A DNA stretch of 64,000 nt. Origin: Bradysia coprophila. Lineage: Eukaryota > Arthropoda > Insecta > Diptera > Sciaridae. Each line of letters begins with the position of its first letter. The first letter of the stretch is position 1. This document shows positions 1 to 10,170 of the stretch, piece by piece. A program made the translations under genes and the position numbers. The notes under the pieces are model-generated. The model was not told the DNA's origin and did not search any database. It saw only the letters and a program-made list of their open reading frames with translations. The stretch covers positions 2,393,772 to 2,457,771 of the forward strand of contig NW_023503372.1 in assembly GCF_014529535.1 (NCBI RefSeq), read 5' to 3'.

Positions 1-395
1 AGTTTTGTGTTTTTTTCCTTTAAATTTATTTTTATTTCTGCTGTAGTTATAACGTAAGCGTGAACTCATTAAAAACATTTATTTATAAATCAGATTTATT
101 ATTTACAGTCGAATTAAGTGACACAAAAGCAGTATTAATTATTAGAGTTAGAGACAAACAAAATAGTCAAACTATACTAATTGAAGAAAAATCAATGGCT
201 TGACTGTAAAATTTATCTTTTGTTACCGAAAATATAAAATATTTTTTCAGTTAAAAATTCGAATTTGTTTTTCTTTTTATGTGTGTTTGCATGACTATCA
301 TTATTTTGTAATCCGAATGTTTTCGTCCCTCAATTTTCTATTTGAATTTGATGTCTGGAAAAATGATCAAATTATTTATTCTCAAACATTTACAG
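1..395 (+). other. Intron of the DENND5-like gene (5' part outside window)
   Basis: AT-rich sequence ending in a pyrimidine/TTTACAG-type acceptor at 394-395. The first recognisable exon of the DENND5-like gene starts at 396 in the middle of a codon, so this stretch is most simply the 3' part of an intron. I see no coding sequence or repeat in it. Confidence 0.6.
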
Positions 396-3300
396 AGGGA
401 ATAGTTTGCGAAGAGTTAAGAACGGTTCGAACAAATGGCGTGCCAAAGAAATATCGATCGATGGAAAACCACCAGCATTCAGTTCGGCTGCAGCAGCCGC
501 TGCGTCGAATCGCGGCTCAGCCAATCTCTCTAATACCGATATGAGTCCGGCGCTTATCGATCAACAGATAGCAAATTGGACGTTTGTCGAAAAGCTTCTC
601 AAAGTAAATTGTCCATCATTGTCAAATAATGTGTGAATATACTGTCGGGGTGACAATTGTTTTGCTTTCGCCGATGAATCGATTAAGCGATAAATTTTGC
701 ATTTAGTATACTAAATAGGCGAAGGGCTGACTGAAAACGACTTCGGTCTGACGTTATTTTTGCTTTTAAATTATTGTCACCCTCAGTAAGCTTTACATGC
801 TTGTAGAATGTAGGCTAGGCTTTTTATTCGAAGCTTTTTTGTTAAAATTGTTTGAACTGAAAAGTGACTCGGTACTGGTCTCACTCTCAAAATTTGTTAA
901 TTTTCTTTTGCTATTCAAAATTGAATTTCTCGTTTCGAACGGCCCTGTCCTCTCACAAATACTCTCATCAAACAAATTTCAATCGATTCAGGATTGTAAG
1001 AGCAAAACAAAACGAATGCTCCTCGAAAAAATGGGCCATGAAGCCATTGGTCTAAGTGGTGAAATAACCGTCGTTGGTGTAGAGGAAACGACACTCATTT
1101 GCAGTTTGTGTGATTTATTGGAAAAAATATGGTCGCATGGTCTACAGAACAAACAAGGAAAGTCCGCATTGTGGTCACATTTGCAATCGTATTTCGAGAT
1201 ACAAGAGTGCAATACTCCGTCCAACGGTATCGACACCAAATACTTGACACCAGGTAAATTTGCAGATTATTCCGATTTTATGATTCAAATATAATTCCAA
1301 GTAAAATTTACATAGCCCTCGCCTGGTCCGTTATGAGGAAAAGAATGGATTGTACGTTGAACTTCAGTAACATGAATTGATAAACGAATTTGTTTCTAGA
1401 CAATTTATTATGAATCCACAAAATGCATGTGAAACACACTTGTTGCATGAAGTCTTTTGTTTGTTGTCTAAGTAGTATGTGCCACTAGGACAGCGTTTTT
1501 TTTTTTGAGATATTATTATCTGATTAGGTATTGATGACACCAAAATTGTTTATTCTTCTTCGCTCGAAATTAAATGTTTTTTTGGAAATCTGTTGTAATA
1601 CATAAGAAGAAACAACGATTGTGGCGTCGCAATCGAGCGATTTGGCAATTTCTTTTTTTTGAGTGAATTTCGAGGTGAATTTTCCTATTGATTTCATTTG
1701 GTAGATTGTTCAAACGACACTCACAAAATTGTTTGTGCTTTGTCTGATCTCATTTGGAACAGATTATCCCCAAATATTTTATTTACCTTCCCAATTTAGT
1801 TTTTCCAATCCTCGCATCCAGATTGGTCTTGGTTATTGAAAACTCTGTCAGATGATTTTATAAGCAAATGTTTGGAGACACTTGTGCCCCCCATAGATCA
1901 TCATTTCTTTTGCCTCTGTAGCAACTAGACTTCGGCAGTCGATTGAGTCTATGGCAGCCCTGGCCATCTTCTTTTTGAAATTTTTCCCAAGATTCACTTT
2001 ACGCACTTTAAGCTTTTTATTAACCTTTTGCAGACAGCGTGCAAAAGATTGACAATCCGAAAATATTTATGTCAAAGAAGTCAGAGGCTCTGACACAGAG
2101 CCTGTAATCGTGGAAAGGTGGTCGCGACTTTTAATGAATTTTCACGAATTATCGCGATTTTTTAGTTTTTGCAAAAATTAGCGAAAAATTAGGAAAACCA
2201 TGAAAATTTGCGAAAACGCTTACACGATTACAGGCTCTGAAGAAAGAAAATGATTTCAAAAGTTTCATTGGTACAGTTGGCTTGCCGTCTGCGAAAGGTT
2301 ATTGCACTCAATTTTACTTTAATGTTGTACCGGGAACGTCATTTTATGCGACGATTTTAATGTTATTTCCTCTCAAAGATCTGTCATCCCTGGCTATCGA
2401 ACCAGAGCCGCCAACTAGTCCCACAAATACGCGTGGTCGGTCCAAGTCACGTGATCGCAAAAGTCTCGGACCGGAACAATTACGCCCCCTACCTGAATCC
2501 CTCGAATTCGACATCAAGTAAGTTACAATAGGCACACTTCCGCTCACATTATGTATGAATGTGGCACCTGCTTTCAGGAACATTTTATCGATGACTGATG
2601 TGAAAACTCACGTCGGATATGCTCGAGCGTGGGTGAGACTGGCATTGGAAAAGAAGCTGCTGTCCAGGCATTTCAGAACGTTACTATCAGACGCGTCACT
2701 GTTACGCTCGTTGTATAAACGGTCAGCATTCTTGCGTTGTGAAGAAGAAAAGGAACAATTTTTGTATCATTTACTGGCGCTGAATGCTGTCGATTATTTT
2801 TGTTTTACGAACACCTATCCAACAACAAGTAATAGATCTCGCTGGTTCATTTCGATGGAATTTTTCTAGAATTTTTTTTTCAATTTTCAATTAGAACTAC
2901 CGTATCGTGTGGTCATATTTCCATCAAAAAAGTTCGGTGCTGCCACAACATCAGCAAACGTTTGGGTGGCGATCAGTGGTAACATGGGCGAGACTCAACA
3001 AGTGAAAACACCTCGGGGAACTTTAGAATTTGTTTTTCATGTACGTTGTTCGGTGATGTAATGGAATTAGCGGCATTAATCTGTTGAAAATCATTTCAGC
3101 ATAAGAATCTCGGAATTCTAACCACATTAAGAATAGGACATGACAATTCTGGGCCGTCGGCAAAATGGATGGTTGAGCATGTAGTAGTTAGGAACGAAGT
3201 AACGGGTCACACTTACAAGTAAATTTTTCTTCTATTAACCAATTTGGGAGGTTGTCTCTAAGAACATTCATTCACAGATTTCCTTGCGGAAGATGGCTTG

Positions 3301-4667
3301 GACTGGGTGTTGATGATGGTTCCACCGAAAGACTTTTAGGTTCGTAGCAAAAGAATGTCAAAATTGAGGCAAGATTTGACGATTTTTGTAATTTTCAGTG
3401 GGCCAATTAGTTCCTCGAACCGTTGACAGCGAAGACCTGGTAGAAGCATGCCGAACGCCACCTCGAGCTCGTAGTCCAAGTATACATCGGATGGAAATAC
3501 GACCATCGGACATACAACATATGTTGGGAGACTGTGTCAATGCTATTGTTAAATGGCACTACCGCCCGAGTCGTGAAAGAGACACCGGTTCACTGACCAA
3601 TTTATTATGTGGCGAAGATGGGTAAGGCGTGCTCAATTTGATGAAATTCCAGTTGTAATATTCATGCTGATTTTAGACTTGTAAAGTGTATGGAAAGCGC
3701 GTTCCTGTGTGGCTTCAAATCACAACGATTGTTCGGTCGAAATTTGTACATTTGGGATTATTTCGGTAGGATGAGTTAGGAGCACTGGTAGTTAATCCGA
3801 ACTAATAATTTCACCTTTCCCCTTTTTGCAGTCAAAGTAAAGGAGTGCTTTGAAGCACAGCTGATCGAAGAGACGGTTGAAATTGTTGGACGTGGATCGG
3901 CATCGAATTCCAGCCCAGAATACGCGAATTCGCCGAATGCAACGACACTGCAAGGGCGGCAAGAAATCGCCGCTATATGGAGATGTTATGTACATTTGAT
4001 GGATGAAATCAACAATGTAACGCACACACTAGGAAAGGATGGAAAGTTTCAACTGTTCATTTGTTTGAGCTTGCGGTAAGAGCTTTTTTTTGGTTTTGTT
4101 GTGAAATGAAGCGACTTCTAAGGCCATGTCTGCACAAGATGGCATGACATGACAGTTTTGCTTTTAAATCTAATTGCTGTCTACTACAAAATCTTGTACT
4201 TCATATGATTTAACATACATTACGCTATATTAGAGAAGAGTAGTCACAGTTGACTGCTAATTTTTCACGTCGTGCTCGACTATTTCTTGTGGACTATTTT
4301 TCAGAATTTTCTAAAAATTTTAAATAATTTTTAAGGAAAATATAGGGAAATGTGAAAGAAAATATGGAAAAATTATGTAAATAGACTATTGGCTTTGAAT
4401 TCCTCAGCGATAAGTGACTTTACATAATTTTCAATGCGAAAATGTTTTCCCTACTAAAAATTACTACAAATTTTCAGGGAACACCTCCTGCACAGAATGT
4501 TAGCTCCGATGGCAGCTACACGCATCACTCAGGAAATGTACGAGGAACAAAGTTTCATGCGAAAGAGAGGTTTGCTGACATTCCTACGACAGATCATCGA
4601 GCCGTTGGACGAATTCCACATTGTACTGGAAAATTCAATTACTCAAGGGATTCCATCTCAGTGTTAA
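396..4667 (+). CDS. DENND5: DENND5 (Rab6-interacting protein 1) homologue, C-terminal half
   Basis: Partial gene; the N-terminal DENN module lies upstream. Exons with matching phases: 396-603, 992-1253, a cassette exon 2034-about 2270, 2379-2517, 2578-2828, 2895-3040, 3100-3218, 3278-3339, 3399-3621, 3677-3765, 3832-4075, 4478-4667 (TAA 4665-4667). The product reads as RUN domain 1 ([42 protein letters not shown]), a PLAT domain ([30 protein letters not shown]) and RUN domain 2 ([24 protein letters not shown]), the order diagnostic of DENND5A/B. Family knowledge: the DENN part is a guanine-nucleotide exchange factor for Rab GTPases, with RUN domains binding Rab6/Rab11 on Golgi and endosomal membranes. 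Oddity: the exon at 2034 carries a palindromic insertion with an in-frame stop (see 2096-2239). That exon is phase 1 at both ends, so skipping it keeps the frame. Start not visible. Confidence 0.93.
2096..2239. mobile_element. MITE with perfect 17-bp inverted ends, inside a DENND5 exon
   Basis: The ends 2096-2112 and 2223-2239 are perfect inverted repeats (starting CAGAGCCTGTAATCG). The interior is AT-rich and self-complementary, with no coding capacity. The 9-base word AGGCTCTGA occurs on both flanks (2085-2093 and 2232-2240), 147 bp apart. A diverged relative lies at 33382-33514, where ends and spacing are similar. CAGAG...CTCTG termini resemble hAT-type non-autonomous elements, but the target duplication is ambiguous, so superfamily is a guess. 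Confidence 0.8.
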
Positions 4668-5070
4668 TTTTTTAAATTAGAAAATAATTTCATTTTGTTC
4701 GGTAAATTATATTTAAGCAATTTCAGACTGTGAATACTTGAAAATTTATTTCGATAAAATACCCTGTCGATATTTCTATTGAACTGTATCGTGACAAAAC
4801 CAAAGACAAAGACAAAATTCTCATTTTTAACCTAAATTCTCACTCAATTTTTTTTATTTGGAATTTTATTTTGTTTCGTTGATTCTATTAATTTTTCTTG
4901 TTCAGTTTTTCCTATTTCTAGACATAGATATTTGTAGCACTTAAGCTCCCGTATATTTTAATAAAACATAAACTTATCTAGTCAAAGAGAGAGATAGAAA
5001 CAACAAAAAATTATAAGAAAAAAAACTCTACAAAAAAGGAATAAAAAGTTAATTTAAGACCGTTACATAC
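4668..5070 (+). other. 3' UTR / downstream flank of DENND5-like gene
   Basis: AT-rich non-coding stretch after the stop at 4667, with a canonical AATAAA at 4960-4965 and a further AATAAA near 5039-5044. No open frame of interest. Confidence 0.55.
4960..4965 (+). promoter_or_regulatory. Polyadenylation signal AATAAA of DENND5-like gene
   Basis: Canonical hexamer about 295 bp after the stop codon, in an AT-rich context. Assigned by position only. Confidence 0.45.
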
Positions 5071-5290
5071 GAGTGTTTTAATTGGATCAAAAAAGCCAAT
5101 GAAAAATTCAGCAAAGATGCATCACTTCGAGTGCCCTAACTCATCCCCCACTTTCATGATATTTGTTTTCAGAGCGATCCTTTTGAAAAACAACCTACCG
5201 AAATCAGACGCATTTCCAGTGGACCCTAGAAGCCAAAACCACCTCCGAAGAAATTACAATTACTACATCACAAGATGCTTGTGAAGATTT
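5071..5290. repeat. Dispersed repeat, copy 1 (sister at 9966-10170)
   Basis: Shares with 9966-10170 a near-identical core (ATTCAGCAAAGATGCATCAC, then CTTCGAGTGCC, TTTCATGAT, TGTTTTCAGAG, GATCCTTTT) followed by AGAAGCCAAAACCACC, in the same order and orientation with small indels. No long frame is conserved between copies. It starts directly after the DENND5 3' end. Element class not recognised. Confidence 0.75.
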
Positions 5291-5920
5291 GTGGGTTCGT
5301 GTACCACCTGTGCATCCATTTCTCATTTCAAATTACATGTCCACCAACACACTACATACCAGAACACTGACTCATATGATCCTCCGATGGTCCGTTGCCA
5401 AAGCGTAATGTTAAAAATATCGAATGTCCTGTTCTTTGCGTATTGTGTCCAGCACTTCATCTGAGTCGCAGGCCTTTGCGTTCAATTTAAAAAAATTCCA
5501 CTCCAGTCGAACTGTTTAGTTCATCAGCATTAAGAAAACTTAGTGGATCGAGATGGTTTTCAGAGCGTTGATCCTTGATGTCATTTGAAATGCACCAAGC
5601 TTGAACCATTCTCATTGCTGTTTTTAGAGGGAAATTTACTTTCTAATCTTCAACAAAAAGATTGATAAGAAATGTTGCAAAAACGAATTGGCAAAACAAC
5701 AACAACTTTTGATATTCCTCTCGCTAATGTAGTTGGTGTGTGCAATAGAGCTTTCACAAGATACGCAGTGCAGAAAGTAAAACCGGATTCAAAATTTGAG
5801 AAAAGACAATTTTTTATAAAAGTCCAAAATTGAAGCCCTGACTGCGTGTTTTTATAATTAATTACTCACCAACATGTAAAGTTCGTGAAAATTAAAAATT
5901 TAAGTACTTCAGGGGCCATA
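5291..5920. other. Intergenic, partly repetitive
   Basis: No gene seen. About 5396-5445 is a 45-50 bp stretch (GCCAAAGCGTAATGTTAAAAA, ATCGAATGTCCTGTT) that recurs near 7588-7635 and, shorter, at 14963-14996, so it belongs to another dispersed family. Confidence 0.5.
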
Positions 5921-6032
5921 AATAGTAATTTTAATGTTTTACTCGCGAAGGCCCCGGGAAACGAGTTTTAACGTTAGTGTCCGGGAAGGAATACGAGTTT
6001 CCCAGGGGTATGACGAGTAAAATTAAACTATT
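5921..6032. repeat. Hairpin-forming palindromic element
   Basis: Outer arms AATAGTAATTTTAATGTTTTACTCG and CGAGTAAAATTAAACTATT pair with a small indel; inner arms CCCCGGGAAACGAG and CGAGTTTCCCAGGGG pair as well. MITE-like, no coding capacity. Confidence 0.6.
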
Positions 6033-6301
6033 GTTTAAGAAAAATTTGGATTTTTCACTAGAGAAGATGAAATTGTCTATTCGTTTAAAGAAAAATTGAG
6101 ATACGCAGCCGTCTGCACATCGGAAAAATTCTTCCGAAAGAGAAGCCTTCCGTAACCCCCGACAAGAAGTCTGTTTAAAATCTTTTTTTTTGCGACAATT
6201 TAATCCATCAATCCAACCCAAAATACAGTCGAAATCTGAATATAAAATGTGGTCCATTAAATACATAGTCCGTCAAAGTTCGTCACATTCGCCATTTTTA
6301 A

Positions 6302-6665
6302 TTATTCACAATAAGATTGTTCCCGTTGCTCATCACAACAATCTTCGAATTGTTTCTGCTTTTCGTCTACCTTACACTTTCGTCTGTTCTGGGAAATGAA
6401 GCAAGCCACATTCAACTTTTCTCCACATTTCTTAGTTTCATCAGCGCTGTTATCGAATTGAGTACCACACGAACAAATAACCTTTTTGTTATCGGCTCGA
6501 AGACCAGAGCATCCGCTAAATAAAAAATAAATAAATTTTATTCAATTTTCTCATAAATAAAAATTTTAAAGTCCCCATAGAATACCTTGAGCATCCTTTG
6601 GTATCTGTAAATTGTATGATCGAGAGAGTAAGAACGACTGCAAAGATGAGCGCTATTGACTTCAT
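6302..6665 (-). CDS. Small secreted cysteine-rich protein (97 aa precursor), family unknown
   Basis: Two exons on the minus strand: 6665-6586 (ATG at 6665) and 6515-6302 (TAA), separated by a 70-bp GT-AG intron in phase 2. The first exon encodes a clear signal peptide (MKSIALIFAVVLTLSIIQF) with cleavage expected near the TDTKG stretch. The mature part is about 75 residues, charged (Lys/Glu/Asp-rich), with ten cysteines: one coded by exon 1, then a GC, a CSC pair, single Cys after KK, VA and RK, a CC pair and a last Cys two residues before the C-terminus. Even cysteine count and secretion imply a disulfide-stabilised extracellular peptide. I do not recognise the family; an immune, haemolymph or salivary peptide would fit, but that is inference. 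A TATTTAAA box lies about 95 bp upstream of the ATG. Confidence 0.75.
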
Positions 6666-6760
6666 TTCCTTGATACAGTTGAATAAAAAAACTTTATTCT
6701 GAAAACTTTTCTTTCGTGAAATTTCCGCGATACAACGGTGCTTGCAATTGTTTCACGCCC

Positions 6761-6768
6761 TTTAAATA
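6761..6768 (-). promoter_or_regulatory. TATA-like box (TATTTAAA) of the cysteine-rich gene
   Basis: On the minus strand TATTTAAA stands about 95 bp before the ATG at 6665, leaving room for a short 5' UTR. Short, highly expressed insect peptide genes often have TATA promoters. Position-based inference only. Confidence 0.4.
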
Positions 6769-7349
6769 GAATTTGTTATCTTTAATTAGAAAAATTTAAA
6801 TTTTTGTTATCGTTCTAACAGTAATTAAAAATAAAAAGGCTGAAGCAAACATTTCTGTTGCATCATTTGTTTAAAACTTGCCCGGGAAGTACATTACCAT
6901 ATAAGTATATCGAAGTAAATTGAAATCTCGTATCCCGAATGGTACGCCTCGATCGGCAAATTTAACACAAGAAGTACTATTTCCATCATTTACTTCATTC
7001 CTTCATTGATAAATATTGTACCATTCTATGACAAGATGATAAAATAAAACATTTTCTTTTAACAATTGATTGTGGCTCGAATCGCATTTCAAATTCTGCT
7101 CTGTTTTATATACACCAGCCAGAGTAGCGATAGCGGCGTTGTTCTCACCTGGCATGTTTTCAGATTTTATCATAAATTTAAATTGAATAATAAAAGAAAA
7201 GCGTTGTGGAATGTTTAAAATCGCAGGTTTTTATTCTTAACCTGCTTAAACGATAACGCACATTGACTTGACCTGAATTGATTTGTTTTTATTGCACTTT
7301 TCATTTTTCACTAATCGAATAAAATTACAAAGCCGTTACTCTTTACATT
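6769..7349. other. Intergenic, no gene seen
   Basis: AT-rich, stop-rich in all frames; contains the upstream flank of the cysteine-rich gene. Nothing else recognised. Confidence 0.5.
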
Positions 7350-7529
7350 GACAAATGTCAATGAAAGTGTAAAACAGGTATGGTCTATTGTTCGCCCGGA
7401 GGACATACAAATTTGATTTTCGTACTTAAACGCACTCATTTTCATATTATTTTGACATAAAATGTGAGTGTGTTTAAGACGAATTCGCCGATCGACCATA
7501 CCTGTTCTAGACTTTCATTGACAAATGTG
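7350..7529. mobile_element. MITE with about 36-bp inverted ends (CAGGTATGGTC family)
   Basis: Left arm 7350-7385 (ending CAGGTATGGTC) pairs with right arm 7494-7529 (starting GACCATACCTG), including the outer ATGAAAGT stretch, with a few mismatches. The interior has no open frame of note. The same terminal word recurs at 11744-11754 in another partly palindromic sequence. Confidence 0.8.
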
Positions 7530-7682
7530 ACTACAAAAATTGAAATGTAAAGTGTGTACGGCAGCTCAATTGGTTGGAGCATCACCCTGGCAAAGCGTAA
7601 CGTTAAAAACATCGCATGTCCTGTTTTTTTACGTCTTCATTTATTTCAATGTATTAATAAAAAATTGTTTGATGTGTGCGCG

Positions 7683-8468
7683 TTACGGAAGCGCTGGCGG
7701 AAGTGTCGGTGGCTTATGGTGACTCGAAAATACAGTACCACCATACTTCGCGTCAACCATTTCCAATTTAGTGCATTGAGAATTCCAGTCCTCTGCGTTT
7801 CGAGTGAGCTTTTGCTACCAGTGGAATAAACATGTAAAAAAGCCACCAGCAAATCCGATTTGGTTTTACTTACAATGACACCATACAACTTAATCTTTTC
7901 TGCAATCAATTCGCCGTTCTTAAGGTCATCAAATCGATCAATTGTTAAGCTATGGTAGCCATCAGCAACTTGCGCAGCTAGTAGTTCCAGAGTTTCAGCA
8001 GTTTCTTCGCACAATGCGATTACCGTCGTCATGAAACACGACCATCTGAATTCACAGTTGCAAGTATCACGATTACAACTGCCACACGCTTCTCGTCTCC
8101 AAATTCCAAGAAACTTTTTTGTGTTCATGTTTTGAAAATGGTCATCCAAAGTGCCGTAGACAAAGTAGCCGTTTTTATACTGGTCGCCATGGACATTTGC
8201 CATCACATAATTCATGCGTCGAACGTACACAGCTAATATGTACCTTCCGTTTCCTAAGAAAAAATACATTTGAATGCCTTACCGACTACAGCGTTTCATC
8301 ACACTTCAGATCACACATGTCTCTCTTATGTCTAGGTGTTTTCAAAAGATGAACCTGGTACAAAATGACCAAAATGTAAACCTTGAGCGTCCCATGAAAG
8401 GAGAACTGTGAAAACCATTTCATCAGGGCCGAACTGGCTATGGAAAGACGCATCGGGCTTGTAGAACC
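7683..8468 (-). CDS. Uncharacterised three-exon gene fragment (3' end), family unknown
   Basis: Three minus-strand open segments join with consistent splice sites: 8468-8355 (acceptor CTTTAG; donor CAG|GTTCAT, phase 1), 8253-7874 (acceptor TTTTTTCTTAG; donor ATT|GTAAGT, phase 0) and 7790-7683 (acceptor CGCAGAG; TAA stop). The joined frame gives about 200 residues, including FVPGNGRYILAVYVRR, a cysteine cluster (ACGSCNRDTCNCEF) and a proline-rich tail. The first segment starts inside a codon, so at least one 5' exon is missing. A 19-bp tandem repeat and a decayed gag element lie immediately upstream, so the gene may have been truncated by them or may continue past them. I do not recognise the family. 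Simple long-ORF reading would run through the intron at 7873; the phase match is my reason for the spliced model. Confidence 0.45.
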
Positions 8469-8470
8469 CT

Positions 8471-8552
8471 AAAGAGGCACCGATATTTGAAATAGGGGCA
8501 AATATTTGAAAGAGGGGCAAATATTCGAAAGAGGCGCCAATATTTGAAAGAG
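8471..8552. repeat. 19-bp tandem repeat, about 4.3 copies
   Basis: Units of the type AAAGAGGGGCAAATATTCG, with 1-4 changes between copies, lie directly upstream (minus-strand sense) of the acceptor of the unknown gene's first visible exon. The repeat supplies part of the polypyrimidine-like tract of that acceptor. Confidence 0.8.
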
Positions 8553-8635
8553 TTGTCAAGTTCGAAAAGCGCATCAGACTTCGCCCAGTATGGCCAGTGC
8601 GGACATAGATGTCAGGTGAGGATTCTTATTTCTCA

Positions 8636-9340
8636 ACTCGAAAAGTGCTGAGTGTTACAAAAATAAATTCAAAGACCATTTTCCAGCTACACCTGACGTG
8701 CCCGTGCATATACAATCTTCGGATTTCGAAAATTCTGTTACCGAAACTCAATTGCGTTCATACCTTTAACATTCGTTTTCGCATCACTCACGTCTGCAGC
8801 TCGAGCTCTGCACCACATAATGACCGTTTTAACATCCCAAACATCTTCTCTAGCCATCAGTTCTTCCCGTAGTGATGGGTTCGATATGCCCGCTAAAATT
8901 CGATCTCGCAAAATGTTGTCTTCATCGTTGCCGTACTCGCACGAAAGAATCAAATTCTGGATAGCCTCTAGAAATTGGTCAAACGTTTCGCCGTTTTGTT
9001 GGCAGCGTCGATTGAACTTAAGCCGCTCCATCACAACATTCTTTTTAGGCACACAAATTTCTTCGAATTTTGCGAGAATCTTGTCGACGTCTTTCTTATC
9101 AGTGTCATTCATTTCGAAATAGTTGAACAATTGACGACCGTACTCGCCGATCATATTTAACAGAAGAGCCGCTTGGATTTCGGAGCTCTTTTGATTTTTC
9201 TCCGATGCCATCATGTAAATATCGAACTCTTGTCTGAACTTTTTCCAGTTGCTTTCCAAATCACCCTCCGGCTGTAATAGTCCTGGTAATCGGTAAAGTT
9301 CCATTTCACACGGGTTTTGGTTGGTGTCTATTTTGGACAC
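8636..9340 (-). mobile_element. Ty3/gypsy-type gag remnant (intact 200-codon core, decayed zinc-knuckle region)
   Basis: An uninterrupted frame from ATG 9340 to TAA at 8738 encodes a capsid-like Gag protein: ESNWKKFRQEFDIYM near residue 30, LLLNMIGEYGRQLFNYFE near 60, then RCQQNGETFDQFLEAI and LRDRILAGISNPSLREELM. This is the common arrangement in insect Ty3/gypsy Gag. Read on past the stop in the same frame and further stops appear, followed by a FCNTQHFSS stretch that looks like the end of a CCHC zinc knuckle with its cysteines lost. No protease, reverse transcriptase or integrase follows and I could not find a pair of LTRs. Most likely a decaying, truncated copy. Confidence 0.75.
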
Positions 9341-9965
9341 CTCGTTGGTTTTCGATCAGTCTTGATAAAAATCAACTGTTTCGGTTCACGTAAGGTCTGA
9401 CGATGGAAAAGTGCTATTTTTAAAGCTTGAATTGACGAAAACCCCACTTCAATGTCAAAGAGAAAAGTGACTTAATTAAATTAGCCACAACGTTTAGTGC
9501 GGCATAAGCTTATGTCAGAAAATTAGACGCGACTTAATCGAAATCAGTCATTTTAATTTGAAGACCGGGACTGTAATAAACCATTGGACGCTACAAACGG
9601 TATTGGAAAAAGAAGCCAATCCATGCAATACCATAATTTAATGACCAATTCTGACTTCAAATCATTCAATTCAAAAGATTTTTATAAACAAATCTCAAAT
9701 AACTGTTGCCCTCGTAATGCTAGTAATAGTTATTTATTTATCGTATGTGTTGTCGGGTATGTACATTTCAAGAAAATATCACAATCATGGTGCAGGCGCA
9801 CAGTGTAGTTACACTGATATGTCGAGGCTGCTTAGCCACTGAATGACGTCCGATGTCGCTTCATGTATATTTCGTATCGTGCCGTTAAATACTCTATTGT
9901 GGCATTCAGAAGCTTTATCGTTTGTCTCGCAACACCGCAATCGCAGCCCGGATTAGTAATAGTAA
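9341..9965. other. Intergenic, no gene seen
   Basis: Upstream flank of the gag remnant. No long terminal repeat pair could be recognised by eye, and there is no convincing open frame. Confidence 0.45.
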
Positions 9966-10170
9966 TAGTGTTTTTATTGCATCAAAAGAACCAGTGAAGA
10001 ATTCAGCAAAGATGCATCACTTCGAGTGCCTCAACTCATCGACTTTCATGATAATTGTTTTCAGAGAGATCCTTTTCCAGTGGACTTTTTACATGCACCT
10101 AGTAAGGTATTGGACTCTAGAAGCCAAAACCACCTTCACAGAAATTATTCGATGCTTGTGCCACACAAGC
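9966..10170. repeat. Dispersed repeat, copy 2 (sister at 5071-5290)
   Basis: See copy 1. The two copies differ by several indels (for example the run of Cs in copy 1 is absent here), so they are not a recent duplication. Confidence 0.75.

Noticed and set aside
797-1294. 165-codon open frame around the second DENND5 exon
   Set aside because: Only 992-1253 is coding; the rest is intron that happens to be open. Splice sites and homology fix the exon.
8471-8552. Short regularly spaced repeats, considered as CRISPR-like array
   Set aside because: Direct 19-bp tandem without spacers in an animal genome; a simple minisatellite.
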